Notes under the pieces: generated by a model | The model's database searches: none | The model's input: only the letters and a program-made list of their open reading frames with translations | Told to the model about the DNA's origin: nothing | Assembly (NCBI RefSeq): GCF_008329585.1 | Contig: NZ_NPKP01000001.1 | Span: forward strand, 620,001-684,000 | Direction: 5' to 3' | DNA: 64,000 bases | From: Mycolicibacterium sp. P9-22 | GTDB lineage: Bacteria > Actinomycetota > Actinomycetes > Mycobacteriales > Mycobacteriaceae | Translations under genes and position numbers: made by a program | Shown: piece by piece, positions 6,946 to 14,997 of the stretch | Layout: every line of letters starts with the position of its first letter | Position numbering within the stretch: position 1 is the first letter of the stretch

Positions 6946-9900
6946 ATGCAGCACAGTGAGAGTCGGCGCTTCGGCGCGTTCAGCCAGTTCTGCGGTCGGT
7001 ACGCGTGGGTGATCATCGGGTTCTGGGTGGTGCTCGTCGCGGCACTCAACATCGCCATCCCGCAGCTCGAACAGACGGTGGCGGAACGGTCGGCGCCGTT
7101 CATGCCCGCCGACATCCCGGCAGCGCAGACGCTTCGGCAGATGTCCCACGCGTTCGGGGTGCCCGAGTCCTCGGCCATCGGCAGCGTGCTCATCGTCAAC
7201 GAGCAGGGCATCGGACCCGCCGAGGAGCAGCTTTACGGTGAGCTAGTCGAGGCACTGCGCGCCGACACCGGCAATGTCGCCTACGCACTGGACGTCTTCG
7301 GCAACCAGCGGTTGCGGGATATCGCGCTGAGCCCGGACGGCAAGGCCATCAACGTGCTGGTGGCCGGCGTCGGTGACGTCGGCTCCACCGAGGCGCACAA
7401 GAACACCATCGCGATCCGGGACACCATCGGATCATTGCCGGCACCGCCGGGCGTGCAGCTCTACTACACCGGACCGTCGCCGACCCTGGCGGATCTGTTC
7501 AGTTCCATGGACTTTTCGCTGCTGATCATCACCGCGGTGTCGGTGGTGCTGATCATGCTGGTGCTGCTGATGGTCTACCGATCGGTGGTCACCGCGATGA
7601 TCCCGCTGCTCACCATCGGGATCGCGATGGGGGCCGCCCGCCCGGTCGTCTCGTTGCTCGGTGCGTCCGGCACGCTGACCGTCTCGAACTTCACCATCGC
7701 CCTGATGACCGCGATGCTGCTCGGCGCGGCCACCGACTACGCGATCTTCATCCTCGCCGGCTACCACGAGGGCCGCCGAAAGCAGCTGTCCGTCAACGAT
7801 TCCCTGGCCTACGCCGGCAGCCGGGTGTCAGGCATCCTGATCGCCTCGATGCTCACCATCGCGGCCGCCGCGACGGCGATGGGGTTCACCGAACTCGGCA
7901 TGTTCAAGGCCGCGGGGCCGCCCATCGCGATCGCCATCGTGATCGCGCTGGCGGTGTCGATGACGCTGCCGTACGCGCTGCTGGCCGTGCTCGGCCGCCG
8001 CGGGCTGGCCGAACCGCGCCGGCTCAACGAACGGCGCTGGCGTCGTATCGGATCCACGGTGCTGCGCCGCTCCGGTGCGCTCGCGGCGGCCTCGTTGGTC
8101 CTGCTGATCGCCGCGGCCACGGTGCTGCTCACCTTCCGGGTCAACTTCGACGAGAACGCCATGCAACTCGACGCGACCGAGAGTTCGGCCGGCTACCAGA
8201 AGGCCTATCAGCATTGGGGCGTCAACGAAGTGGCACCCGAGTACCTCATCGTCACCGCCGACCACGACATGCGCAACACCAACGATCTCGCCGCGCTGGA
8301 CCAGATCGCCGAACGCATCACCAAGCTCCCGGAAGTCGCCTACGTGCGCGCACTGACCCGCCCGGACGGAAACCAGCTCACCCAGAGCACCGTCGGCTAC
8401 CAGGCCGGTGTGGTCGCCGATCGCCTCGGTTCGGCCCGCGACCAGGTCGACGCCGCGCACCCGGATCTGCAACGGCTGGCGTCGGGCACCTCTGCGCTGC
8501 GCGACGGCGCCGCCTCCGCCGGCGCCCAGCTTCCCGAATTGGTCACCGGGATAAAGCAAGTCACCGCACTCGCGCACGAGGTGCTGGGTAGCTACGAGTC
8601 GGCGAACACCGCGCTGGCCACCGCGACCGGCGCGCCCGCCGACCTGGATGCGGTGCTGGCGGACCTGAACTCCTCGGTGAACCTGCTCGACGTGGCGCTG
8701 CAGGTGCTGAGCCAGAACACCCAGGTGCTCGACGCGGGACGGATGGTGAGTGCAGCGCTCGGGCCGGCGCTGGCGATCGAGGCCCGGCCGGACTGCCTGG
8801 CCGACCCGATCTGTGCGCGGGCCCGCGCCGGTATCGCCGACCTGGACGCGATATCCGGCGGGGCCGTCGGCCGGGCGCTGCGCCAGGTGCAGCTGGCCAC
8901 CGCGATGCCACAGGAGACCATCGACAGGCTGCGCGCGGCCGAACCCGCGATCAGAAACACGGTGGCGCGCCTGCAGAAACTGGCCGCCACCGCACCGGGG
9001 GGCTCGCCGACACAGAGTCGGGCCCGGCTCGACGAACTGGTGCGCGGCGCGGACCGGCTCTCCGCCGGCGTCACCGAGCTCGCGGCCGGTCTGGACCAGG
9101 TCAAGGGCGGCGTCGATCAGGTGGTCGGTCTCACCGGACAGCTCAGCGACGGCCTCTCGGAGGCCACCGACTATCTGGCGACCCTGAGCGCACACACCTC
9201 CGACGGGCCCGGCGCGGGTTTCTACCTCCCGCCGCAGGGGCTCGCCGACGCCGGCTTCCGCGCCGCGGAACAGTTGCTGTTCGCGCCCGACGGGAAGACC
9301 GCCCGCCTGCTGGTGATCTGGCAGGTGAATGCGTACAGCGCAGAGGCCCTGGATGCGACCAGGCAACTACCGGTGGCCGCCGGTGAGGCGGCCGCTGGAA
9401 CCTCGCTGGCCAGTGCGCACTTCGCCAGTACCGGGCTGGCCTCCCTGTCGGCCGATATGCGCGACCAGGTGTGGCGGGACTTCGCCGTGTACGGCGCCGT
9501 CGCCATCTTCGGCGTCCTGCTGGTGCTGATGGTGCTGCTGCGCAGTATCGCCGCGCCGGTGTTCATGGTCGCGGTGGTGACGTTGTCCTTCGCGGCGACG
9601 GCCGGGGTCAGCGTGCTGGTGTGGCAGCACCTGATCGGCATCGATATCGACTGGTCGGTCTTCCCGGTGTCCTTCATGGCGCTGATCGCCGTCGGAGCCG
9701 ACTACAGCATGCTGTTCGCCGCCCGCATTAGAGACGAAGCCGCCGACGGGATGCGCCGCGGCATCCTGCGCAGCTTCGGCAGCACCGGCAGCGTGATCAC
9801 CACGGCGGGCGTGGTTTTCGCGCTGACGATGTTCGCGCTGATGAGCGGACGGGTGATCAACCTGCTGCAGATCGGGTTCACCGTCGGCGTCGGACTGCTG

Positions 9901-9996
9901 ATCGACATCACCCTGGTGCGCACCATCCTGGTGCCCGCTGCGATGTCGCTGATCGGTGACCGCATCTGGTGGCCGAACAAGGCGCGGCGCGGCTGA
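6946..9996 (+). CDS. MmpL-family RND transporter
   Basis: A 1016-residue inner-membrane transporter of the MmpL/RND family, which uses the proton gradient to move lipids or other hydrophobic compounds. The arrangement is duplicated: a first membrane helix (about 22-45), a large extracytoplasmic domain, a helix bundle, a second extracytoplasmic domain and a second helix bundle. The family's proton-relay motifs are present: GAATDYAIFI in the first bundle and AVGADYSMLFAAR in the second. The second outer domain (about 470-770) is rich in Ala/Leu/Asp heptads and likely forms a helical hairpin, as in the MmpL3/YhgE-like group. AGGGGGG precedes the ATG at 6946. Regulation is probably by the divergent TetR gene. 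No MmpS partner is adjacent. The substrate is unknown. Confidence 0.93.
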   Translation: MQHSESRRFGAFSQFCGRYAWVIIGFWVVLVAALNIAIPQLEQTVAERSAPFMPADIPAAQTLRQMSHAFGVPESSAIGSVLIVNEQGIGPAEEQLYGELVEALRADTGNVAYALDVFGNQRLRDIALSPDGKAINVLVAGVGDVGSTEAHKNTIAIRDTIGSLPAPPGVQLYYTGPSPTLADLFSSMDFSLLIITAVSVVLIMLVLLMVYRSVVTAMIPLLTIGIAMGAARPVVSLLGASGTLTVSNFTIALMTAMLLGAATDYAIFILAGYHEGRRKQLSVNDSLAYAGSRVSGILIASMLTIAAAATAMGFTELGMFKAAGPPIAIAIVIALAVSMTLPYALLAVLGRRGLAEPRRLNERRWRRIGSTVLRRSGALAAASLVLLIAAATVLLTFRVNFDENAMQLDATESSAGYQKAYQHWGVNEVAPEYLIVTADHDMRNTNDLAALDQIAERITKLPEVAYVRALTRPDGNQLTQSTVGYQAGVVADRLGSARDQVDAAHPDLQRLASGTSALRDGAASAGAQLPELVTGIKQVTALAHEVLGSYESANTALATATGAPADLDAVLADLNSSVNLLDVALQVLSQNTQVLDAGRMVSAALGPALAIEARPDCLADPICARARAGIADLDAISGGAVGRALRQVQLATAMPQETIDRLRAAEPAIRNTVARLQKLAATAPGGSPTQSRARLDELVRGADRLSAGVTELAAGLDQVKGGVDQVVGLTGQLSDGLSEATDYLATLSAHTSDGPGAGFYLPPQGLADAGFRAAEQLLFAPDGKTARLLVIWQVNAYSAEALDATRQLPVAAGEAAAGTSLASAHFASTGLASLSADMRDQVWRDFAVYGAVAIFGVLLVLMVLLRSIAAPVFMVAVVTLSFAATAGVSVLVWQHLIGIDIDWSVFPVSFMALIAVGADYSMLFAARIRDEAADGMRRGILRSFGSTGSVITTAGVVFALTMFALMSGRVINLLQIGFTVGVGLLIDITLVRTILVPAAMSLIGDRIWWPNKARRG

Positions 9997-10000
9997 CGCG

Positions 10001-11974
10001 CTACTTCGGCTCGATGGTGCCGGCGCTGACGGCGTCCTTCTCCTCGTGCTCGTCGGCGTCCGGGATGTGCTCGGGATGCAGCATCTCGGCGTAGCGCAGC
10101 TGCTCGGGGATCCCGAAACCGTCCACGAGGAGTTCGGCGTGCGGGCGCAGCTTGCGGCACCGGTCATTGATGGCCCGGGTGACGGCCTTGGAACGCTCGA
10201 CCGACAGGAAGCGGTGCTCGACGAACCACGCCTTGTCGTCTTCGATCACCGACAGCGCGTACAGGTCGCACACCAGGCCCAGGATCTCGCGGGCGCTCTC
10301 GTCCTCGCAGGCGTCGATGCCCGCCACGAAGGCCTCCAGGATGATCCGGTCGATATGGGCCTGCGCGGTGTGCAGCACGTGGTCCTGCACCGCGTTGAAC
10401 GCCTCGAACGGTGACATCTCCTTGGCCTTGCCCTGCAGGCGGCGGGCCACCGAGGCGAGCATGTACTCCTCGCGGTCCTCGAACATCTTGACCTGGGTGC
10501 CGCGGTTGAACAGCGAACCCTCTTCCTCGTTGTCCTCGCGGGTGTCCAGGATGGTCTGCATGATCGTCTGTGCGGCGGTGCGCTTGAGCACCCGCTCACC
10601 GGCGAAGTTGGCCGCGAACCGCACCCATTCCACCGGGCTCATGCCCTTGATGTCATCGGCATAGGCCGTCAGCAGCTCCTTGGCCACCAGCTGGGTCAGC
10701 ACGTGGTTGTCACCTTCGAAGGTGGTGAACACGTCGGTGTCGGCCTTGAGCGCGATCAGCCGGTTCTCGGCCAGATAGCCTGCCCCGCCGCAGGCTTCGC
10801 GAGCCTCCTGGATGGCCCTGGTCGCATGCCAGGTGTTGGCGGCCTTCAGGCCCGCGGCGCGCGATTCCAGCTCGCGCTGCTCCTCGGCGTCGGGATGGTC
10901 CGAGGACTGCAGCTCGTGGCACTTGGCGACCAGCTCGTTCTGGGCGAACTGCAGCGCGTAGGACTTCGCGATGAGGGGGAACAGCCGGCGCTGGTGCACC
11001 AGGTAATCCATGATGAGGACTTCTTCGTCGGCGCCGGGAGCGTCGAACTGCCTGCGCTCCAACGCATATCGCGTCGCGATGTCGAGGGCGACCCGGGCCG
11101 CCGCGCCGGCGCTGCCGCCGACGGTGACCCGCCCGCGGATCAGTGTGCCCAGCATGGTGAAGAAGCGCCGGCCGACGTTCTCGATCGGTGAGGAGTAGGT
11201 GCCGTCCTCGGCGACGTCGGCGTACTTGTTGAGCAGGTTCTCCCGCGGAATGCGCACCTGGTCGAACTGGATGCGGCCGTTGTCGACGCCGGGCAGCCCG
11301 CCCTTGTAGTGACAGTCCGATGTCGTGACCCCCGGGAGGTCGTTGCCGGCGTCATCGCGGATGGGCACGACGAAGCAGTGCACCCCGTGGCGCTCGCCAT
11401 CAGCGGTGATGAGCTGAGCGAATACCGCTGCCACCCTTGCCGTTTCAGCGGCACCGCCGATGTAATCCTTGCGCGACGACGGAGTGGGGGAGTCGATGAT
11501 GAACTCGCGCGCCGCCGGGTCGTAGGTGGCGGTGGTCTCCAGTGACTGGACGTCGCTGCCGTGACCGGTCTCGGTCATCGCGAAGCAGCCCAACAGTTCC
11601 AGGTTGATGATCTTCTTGACGTAGGCGTTGTGGTGTCGCTCGGTGCCCAGGTTCTCGATGGCGCCGCCGAACAGGCCCCACTGCACACCGGCCTTGACCA
11701 TCAGCGACAGATCGCTCATCGCGAGCATCTCGATCTGGGTGACGGCGGCACCGACGTCACCGTTGCCGCCGTGCTCCTTCTTGAACCCGTCCTCGGCCGC
11801 GCCGCGGGCAGCCATGATCTTCATCTGCTCGCCGACCTTGGTGCGGGCGATCACGGTGTTCGGCGTGTAGTGCGGCCGGAACACCTCACCGGACAGTTCG
11901 GCACGTACCTCGTTCTTGACATCGCGCCAGCGGCCGTCGAGCGCGTTGCGGAGATGATCTGCGGTAGTGGTCAT
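10001..11974 (-). CDS. acyl-CoA oxidase/dehydrogenase family flavoenzyme
   Basis: A 657-residue FAD enzyme of the acyl-CoA oxidase branch: it should form the trans-2-enoyl-CoA in beta-oxidation, passing electrons to oxygen or another acceptor. It is longer than a simple acyl-CoA dehydrogenase (about 380-400 residues), as in oxidases with two C-terminal helical domains. Typical blocks are visible: CFAMTETGHGSDVQSLET (flavin/substrate loop), YIGGAAETA, CHYKGGLPGVDNGRI, RRFFTMLGTLIRGR, and FTTFEGDNHVL, whose glutamate is the catalytic base in acyl-CoA oxidases. I chose the ATG at 11974; there is no good ribosome site, but a TACCGT box ends six bases before it, so a leaderless message is possible. 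It ends 5 bases after the convergent mmpL gene. Divergent from the VIT-family gene. Confidence 0.88.
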   Translation of the reverse strand: MTTTADHLRNALDGRWRDVKNEVRAELSGEVFRPHYTPNTVIARTKVGEQMKIMAARGAAEDGFKKEHGGNGDVGAAVTQIEMLAMSDLSLMVKAGVQWGLFGGAIENLGTERHHNAYVKKIINLELLGCFAMTETGHGSDVQSLETTATYDPAAREFIIDSPTPSSRKDYIGGAAETARVAAVFAQLITADGERHGVHCFVVPIRDDAGNDLPGVTTSDCHYKGGLPGVDNGRIQFDQVRIPRENLLNKYADVAEDGTYSSPIENVGRRFFTMLGTLIRGRVTVGGSAGAAARVALDIATRYALERRQFDAPGADEEVLIMDYLVHQRRLFPLIAKSYALQFAQNELVAKCHELQSSDHPDAEEQRELESRAAGLKAANTWHATRAIQEAREACGGAGYLAENRLIALKADTDVFTTFEGDNHVLTQLVAKELLTAYADDIKGMSPVEWVRFAANFAGERVLKRTAAQTIMQTILDTREDNEEEGSLFNRGTQVKMFEDREEYMLASVARRLQGKAKEMSPFEAFNAVQDHVLHTAQAHIDRIILEAFVAGIDACEDESAREILGLVCDLYALSVIEDDKAWFVEHRFLSVERSKAVTRAINDRCRKLRPHAELLVDGFGIPEQLRYAEMLHPEHIPDADEHEEKDAVSAGTIEPK

Positions 11975-12055
11975 AGTTGACGGTAACTTGCCCCCGCGCC
12001 GACGAAGGTAAACCTGAGTACAACGGTGCAAAGTCCGCGGCGTTGAATTCACACC

Positions 12056-12787
12056 ATGACCGAGCGGTCCGAACCCGAGTCACCCACCGGCCTGCCGCAT
12101 GTGGCCGATCACCAACACGCCGATGTGTCCGGCGGGTGGCTGCGCGCAGCCACCTTCGGTGCGATGGACGGCCTGGTGAGCAACACCGCCCTGATCGCCG
12201 GCGTCGGGGCGGGCGCCAGCACCCATGCGGTGGTGCTCTCCGGCATCGCCGGTTTGCTGGCCGGGGCGTTCTCCATGGGGCTGGGGGAGTACACCTCGGT
12301 CACGACGGCCAACGAGCAGATCGATTCCGAGGTCAAGGTGGAACGCCGGTCGTTCCGCAGGCAGCCCCAGGCCGAGCAGGACGAACTGACCGCGATGCTC
12401 ATCGAGATGGGGATGACGCCGCAGACCGCCGCCACGGCCACCACCGAGATCCACCGCGACGAGACCCGGGCCCTGAACTTCCACCTGGTGCAGGAACTCG
12501 GGGTGGACCCGCGGGAGAAGCCCTCACCCTGGGTGGCGGCGGGATCGTCGTTCGTGATGTTCACCGTCGGCGCCATCGTGCCGCTGATCCCATACCTGCT
12601 CGGTTTCGAATCGCTGTGGGCCGGGTTGGCCTGCGGCGCACTCGGTCTGGTGATCACCGGTGCGCTGGCGGCCAGGTTCACCCGCAAGGCTCCGTGGTGG
12701 TCCGCGATGCGCCTGCTGGCCCTCGGCGGCGTCGCGATCGCGGCCACCTACCTCGTCGGATCCGTTGTCGGGGTCATGGTTACCTGA
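12056..12787 (+). CDS. VIT1/CCC1-family metal transporter
   Basis: A 243-residue membrane protein of the VIT1/CCC1 family, which moves Fe2+ or Mn2+ out of the cytoplasm. The N-terminal part has the family signature: GGWLRAATFGAMDGLVSN and FSMGLGEYTSV (helices 1 and 2), followed by a cytoplasmic helical domain rich in Glu and His (MLIEMGM, EIHRDETRALNFH), the metal-binding region. Three more helices follow (FVMFTVGAIVPLIPYLL, LACGALGLVITGALAA, LLALGGVAIAATYLVG). The start is the ATG at 12056. It is 82 bases from the divergent acyl-CoA oxidase start and five bases before the next gene. Confidence 0.92.
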   Translation: MTERSEPESPTGLPHVADHQHADVSGGWLRAATFGAMDGLVSNTALIAGVGAGASTHAVVLSGIAGLLAGAFSMGLGEYTSVTTANEQIDSEVKVERRSFRRQPQAEQDELTAMLIEMGMTPQTAATATTEIHRDETRALNFHLVQELGVDPREKPSPWVAAGSSFVMFTVGAIVPLIPYLLGFESLWAGLACGALGLVITGALAARFTRKAPWWSAMRLLALGGVAIAATYLVGSVVGVMVT

Positions 12788-12791
12788 GTTG

Positions 12792-13193
12792 ATGGGCATC
12801 GAACAGAACAAGCGGATTGCGCGCGAATTGGCAGAGGGTCTCGGCTCAGGCCACGGAGACAGAGCTTTCGACCTTCTCCATGAAGAAGCGCTGTGGACGG
12901 TCATGGCGCACCCTGACTCCTTCCCCGTCTCAGGCAGCATGACGAAGGCGGAGTTCGTCGAACACATCAACCGTTTTCGTCAATCGATACCCGGTGGCAT
13001 TCGGATCAGCGTCACCGGGGTGACCGCCGAGGGCGACCGGGTGGCCGTGGAGGCGGAATCGATCGCGACCATGCCGAATGGCAGGAGCCTCAATCAGGTC
13101 TACCACTTCCTCTTCGAATTCGAGGACGGAAAGGTTCGCCGGGCCAGGGAGTACATGGACACTGCGCACGGCGTGGCCGTATACCGTCCTTGA
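12792..13193 (+). CDS. SnoaL/NTF2-like protein
   Basis: A 133-residue soluble protein with the cone-shaped NTF2/SnoaL pattern: an N-terminal helix (ELAEGLGSGHGDRAFDLLHE), AxWTVMAHP, an FVEHINRF helix, then strands with GDRVAVEAES, YHFLFEFEDGKVRRAREYMD. Members include ketosteroid-isomerase-like enzymes and many proteins of unknown use. The ATG at 12792 lies five bases after the upstream stop (TGAGTTG then ATG), so it is probably co-transcribed with the metal transporter gene. No specific reaction can be assigned. Confidence 0.8.
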   Translation: MGIEQNKRIARELAEGLGSGHGDRAFDLLHEEALWTVMAHPDSFPVSGSMTKAEFVEHINRFRQSIPGGIRISVTGVTAEGDRVAVEAESIATMPNGRSLNQVYHFLFEFEDGKVRRAREYMDTAHGVAVYRP

Positions 13194-13211
13194 ACCTGCA
13201 CGCCGGCCGCG

Positions 13212-14423
13212 TCAGCTCTCGTTGCCGACGGTGACCGCGGTGGCCTCGTCGGTCAGCTCGTCGAGCTCGTCCTCGGGAGCGTCGATTCCACTGAGATGAC
13301 CGCGGGCGCTGAAAAGCAGTGCGGCTCCGGCCAACACCGCGCCCGCGCCCACCCAGTAGGGCAGGTGCACGCTGACCTGCTCACCGAGCACACCGGCCAG
13401 CCACGGCGCGACCGCCGCGCCGCCGAAGCGCAGGAAACTGTAAGCCGCAGAAGCGACGCCCCTCTCGACGGGTGCAGCCTTCATGACGGTCTCGGTGATG
13501 AGCGTGTTGTTGACACCGATGAACAACCCGGCCACCACCACACAGGTCGCCAGCACCGCTTTGCTGTCGGTGCCGATCGCCATCACGGCCAGCGTCACCG
13601 TCAAGGCCAGCAGGTTGACCACCAGGGTCGGAACCGTGCCGAACCGGTGCTGCAGCCGCGGGGCCACCACCACCGAGGTGAACGCCAGCGCCACACCCCA
13701 GCCGAAGAAGATCAGGCCGATCTGATGGGCATTCATGTCCAACGGGAACGGGGTGAAGGCCAGCAGGGTGAAGAAGCCGAAGTTGTACAGCAGTGCGGTG
13801 ACCGAGACGGCCAGCAGCCCGCGATGGCGCAGCGCGCGAAACGGATCGACCAGGGTGGTCGCCCGTCCGGGACGCGGGGTGGACGGCAGCAGGAAAATGG
13901 TGACGACGAGCGCGACGGCCATCAGCGCCGACACCCCGAAGAACGGGCCGCGCCACGAGATCGAGCCCAGCACACCACCGACCAGTGGGCCGATCGCGAT
14001 GCCGATGCCGAGGGCGGCCTCGTAGAGGATGATCGCCTGCGCCACCGAACCCTTCGCGGAGTTGACGATGGTGGCCAGCGCCGTCGCGATGAACAGCGCG
14101 TTGCCCAGGCCCCACAGTGCGCGCCAGCCCACGATTTCCATGACGGTCGCCGACATACCGGCCAGGCCGGCACCGGCGATGATGATCACCAGGCCGAGCA
14201 GCAACGTGTGCTTCGGGCCGATTCGGCTGGACACCACGCCCGTGATCAGCATGGCCACGCCCATCACCGCCATGTAACTGGTGAACAGCAGCGACACCTG
14301 CGACGGCGAGGCGGTCAGATTGTCGGCGATGGGTTTGAGGATCGGGTCGACCAGACCGATGCCCATGAAGGCAACGACAGAGGCAAAGGCAACGGCCCAA
14401 ACGGCTTTCGGTTGACGCCACAT
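13212..14423 (-). CDS. MFS drug/metabolite exporter
   Basis: A 403-residue major facilitator with about 12 membrane helices. The first helices read AVAFASVVAFMGIGLVDPIL and SLLFTSYMAVMGVAMLITG, followed by the loop motif SSRIGPKHTLL (motif A position) and GWRALWGLGNALF. DP in helix 1 and the layout suggest a 12-TM drug-H+ antiporter-like exporter. The start ATG (14423) has GGAG about ten bases upstream. The MarR gene directly upstream on the same strand (24-base gap) is likely its regulator and co-transcribed, a common multidrug arrangement. Confidence 0.9.
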   Translation of the reverse strand: MWRQPKAVWAVAFASVVAFMGIGLVDPILKPIADNLTASPSQVSLLFTSYMAVMGVAMLITGVVSSRIGPKHTLLLGLVIIIAGAGLAGMSATVMEIVGWRALWGLGNALFIATALATIVNSAKGSVAQAIILYEAALGIGIAIGPLVGGVLGSISWRGPFFGVSALMAVALVVTIFLLPSTPRPGRATTLVDPFRALRHRGLLAVSVTALLYNFGFFTLLAFTPFPLDMNAHQIGLIFFGWGVALAFTSVVVAPRLQHRFGTVPTLVVNLLALTVTLAVMAIGTDSKAVLATCVVVAGLFIGVNNTLITETVMKAAPVERGVASAAYSFLRFGGAAVAPWLAGVLGEQVSVHLPYWVGAGAVLAGAALLFSARGHLSGIDAPEDELDELTDEATAVTVGNES

Positions 14424-14447
14424 GGCGTGTGAGCTCCTAACCAAATA

Positions 14448-14891
14448 TCAGCGATCGTGCTGGGCGTCGTCGAGTAGCCCGCGCAGCACCCGGATCGCGT
14501 CGACGAGCGCGGTGCGTTCGGCGTCGCCGAGGTGTTCCAGATAGGGATTGATCGCGGCACTGCGATCGGCGCGCACCCGGCTGAGGATCTGGCGGCCCTC
14601 TTCGGTGATGCCGATGAGCACGGCCCGGGCATCGCCGGGGTCCTCGGCACGCGTCACCAGGCCGGCGTCCTCGAGGCGGCGCACCTGGGTGGTCATCGTC
14701 GGTTGCGAGCAGTGATCGAGGGCAGCCAGATCGGAGATGCGGGTCTGCCCCTGGTCTTCGATCGTCGACAGCAGCCGGGCTTGCGCGAACGGCAGCGGAA
14801 GCTCGATGCGCTGATTGGCCAGCCGGTTGATTCGCGCGACGACGGCCAGCAGGTCGGCGCCGAGAGCCGCGGTGTTGTCCGGACGATTCAC
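14448..14891 (-). CDS. MarR-family regulator (Rv2327-like)
   Basis: A winged-helix regulator of about 147 residues. The DNA-binding part is clear: RISDLAALDHCSQPTMTTQV as the helix-turn-helix and RRLEDAGLVTRAEDPGDARA as the wing, with an N- and C-terminal dimerisation helix pair. I prefer the GTG at 14891, because the perfect palindrome at 14903-14921 would otherwise lie inside the gene (GTG 14915 is the longest option). It is upstream of and probably co-transcribed with the MFS exporter, and divergent from the ECF-type transporter genes, the same order as Rv2327 and Rv2326c/Rv2325c in M. tuberculosis. It may control both sides. Confidence 0.85.
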   Translation of the reverse strand: MNRPDNTAALGADLLAVVARINRLANQRIELPLPFAQARLLSTIEDQGQTRISDLAALDHCSQPTMTTQVRRLEDAGLVTRAEDPGDARAVLIGITEEGRQILSRVRADRSAAINPYLEHLGDAERTALVDAIRVLRGLLDDAQHDR

Positions 14892-14902
14892 TCGACCCAG
14901 GT

Positions 14903-14921
14903 TACATAGAGACACTATGTA
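14903..14921. promoter_or_regulatory. putative MarR operator
   Basis: TACATAG-AGACA-CTATGTA is a perfect 7-5-7 inverted repeat, the usual size for a MarR dimer site. It lies 12 bases upstream of the chosen marR start. On the minus strand its CTATGT(A) arm could itself be the -10 box of marR, so binding would block transcription directly (autorepression). Confidence 0.65.
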
Positions 14922-14934
14922 TTGGCAAATGGGC

Positions 14935-14977
14935 TGACGTGGGAACCGTCACAGTGCAGGCGACCGGAGCACTCCGG
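14935..14977 (+). promoter_or_regulatory. two hairpins in the leader of the ECF transporter operon
   Basis: TGACG/CGTCA (14935-14939 with 14947-14951) and CCGGAG-CA-CTCCGG (14964-14977) are perfect small stems between the MarR operator and the transporter start. The region does not match a riboswitch class I know (no TPP, cobalamin or preQ1 core recognised). It may be a structured leader or only a chance feature. Confidence 0.3.
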
Positions 14978-14997
14978 CGAACTGGCAGAATCGTGTG

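Noticed and set aside
7828..9366. 512-codon minus-strand frame opposite the MmpL gene
   Set aside because: Its Gln/Arg/Gly-rich product has no domain; it mirrors the codon bias of the real MmpL gene.
13296..14432. 378-codon plus-strand frame opposite the MFS gene
   Set aside because: His/Arg/Gln-rich composition without motif; antisense shadow of a membrane-protein gene.
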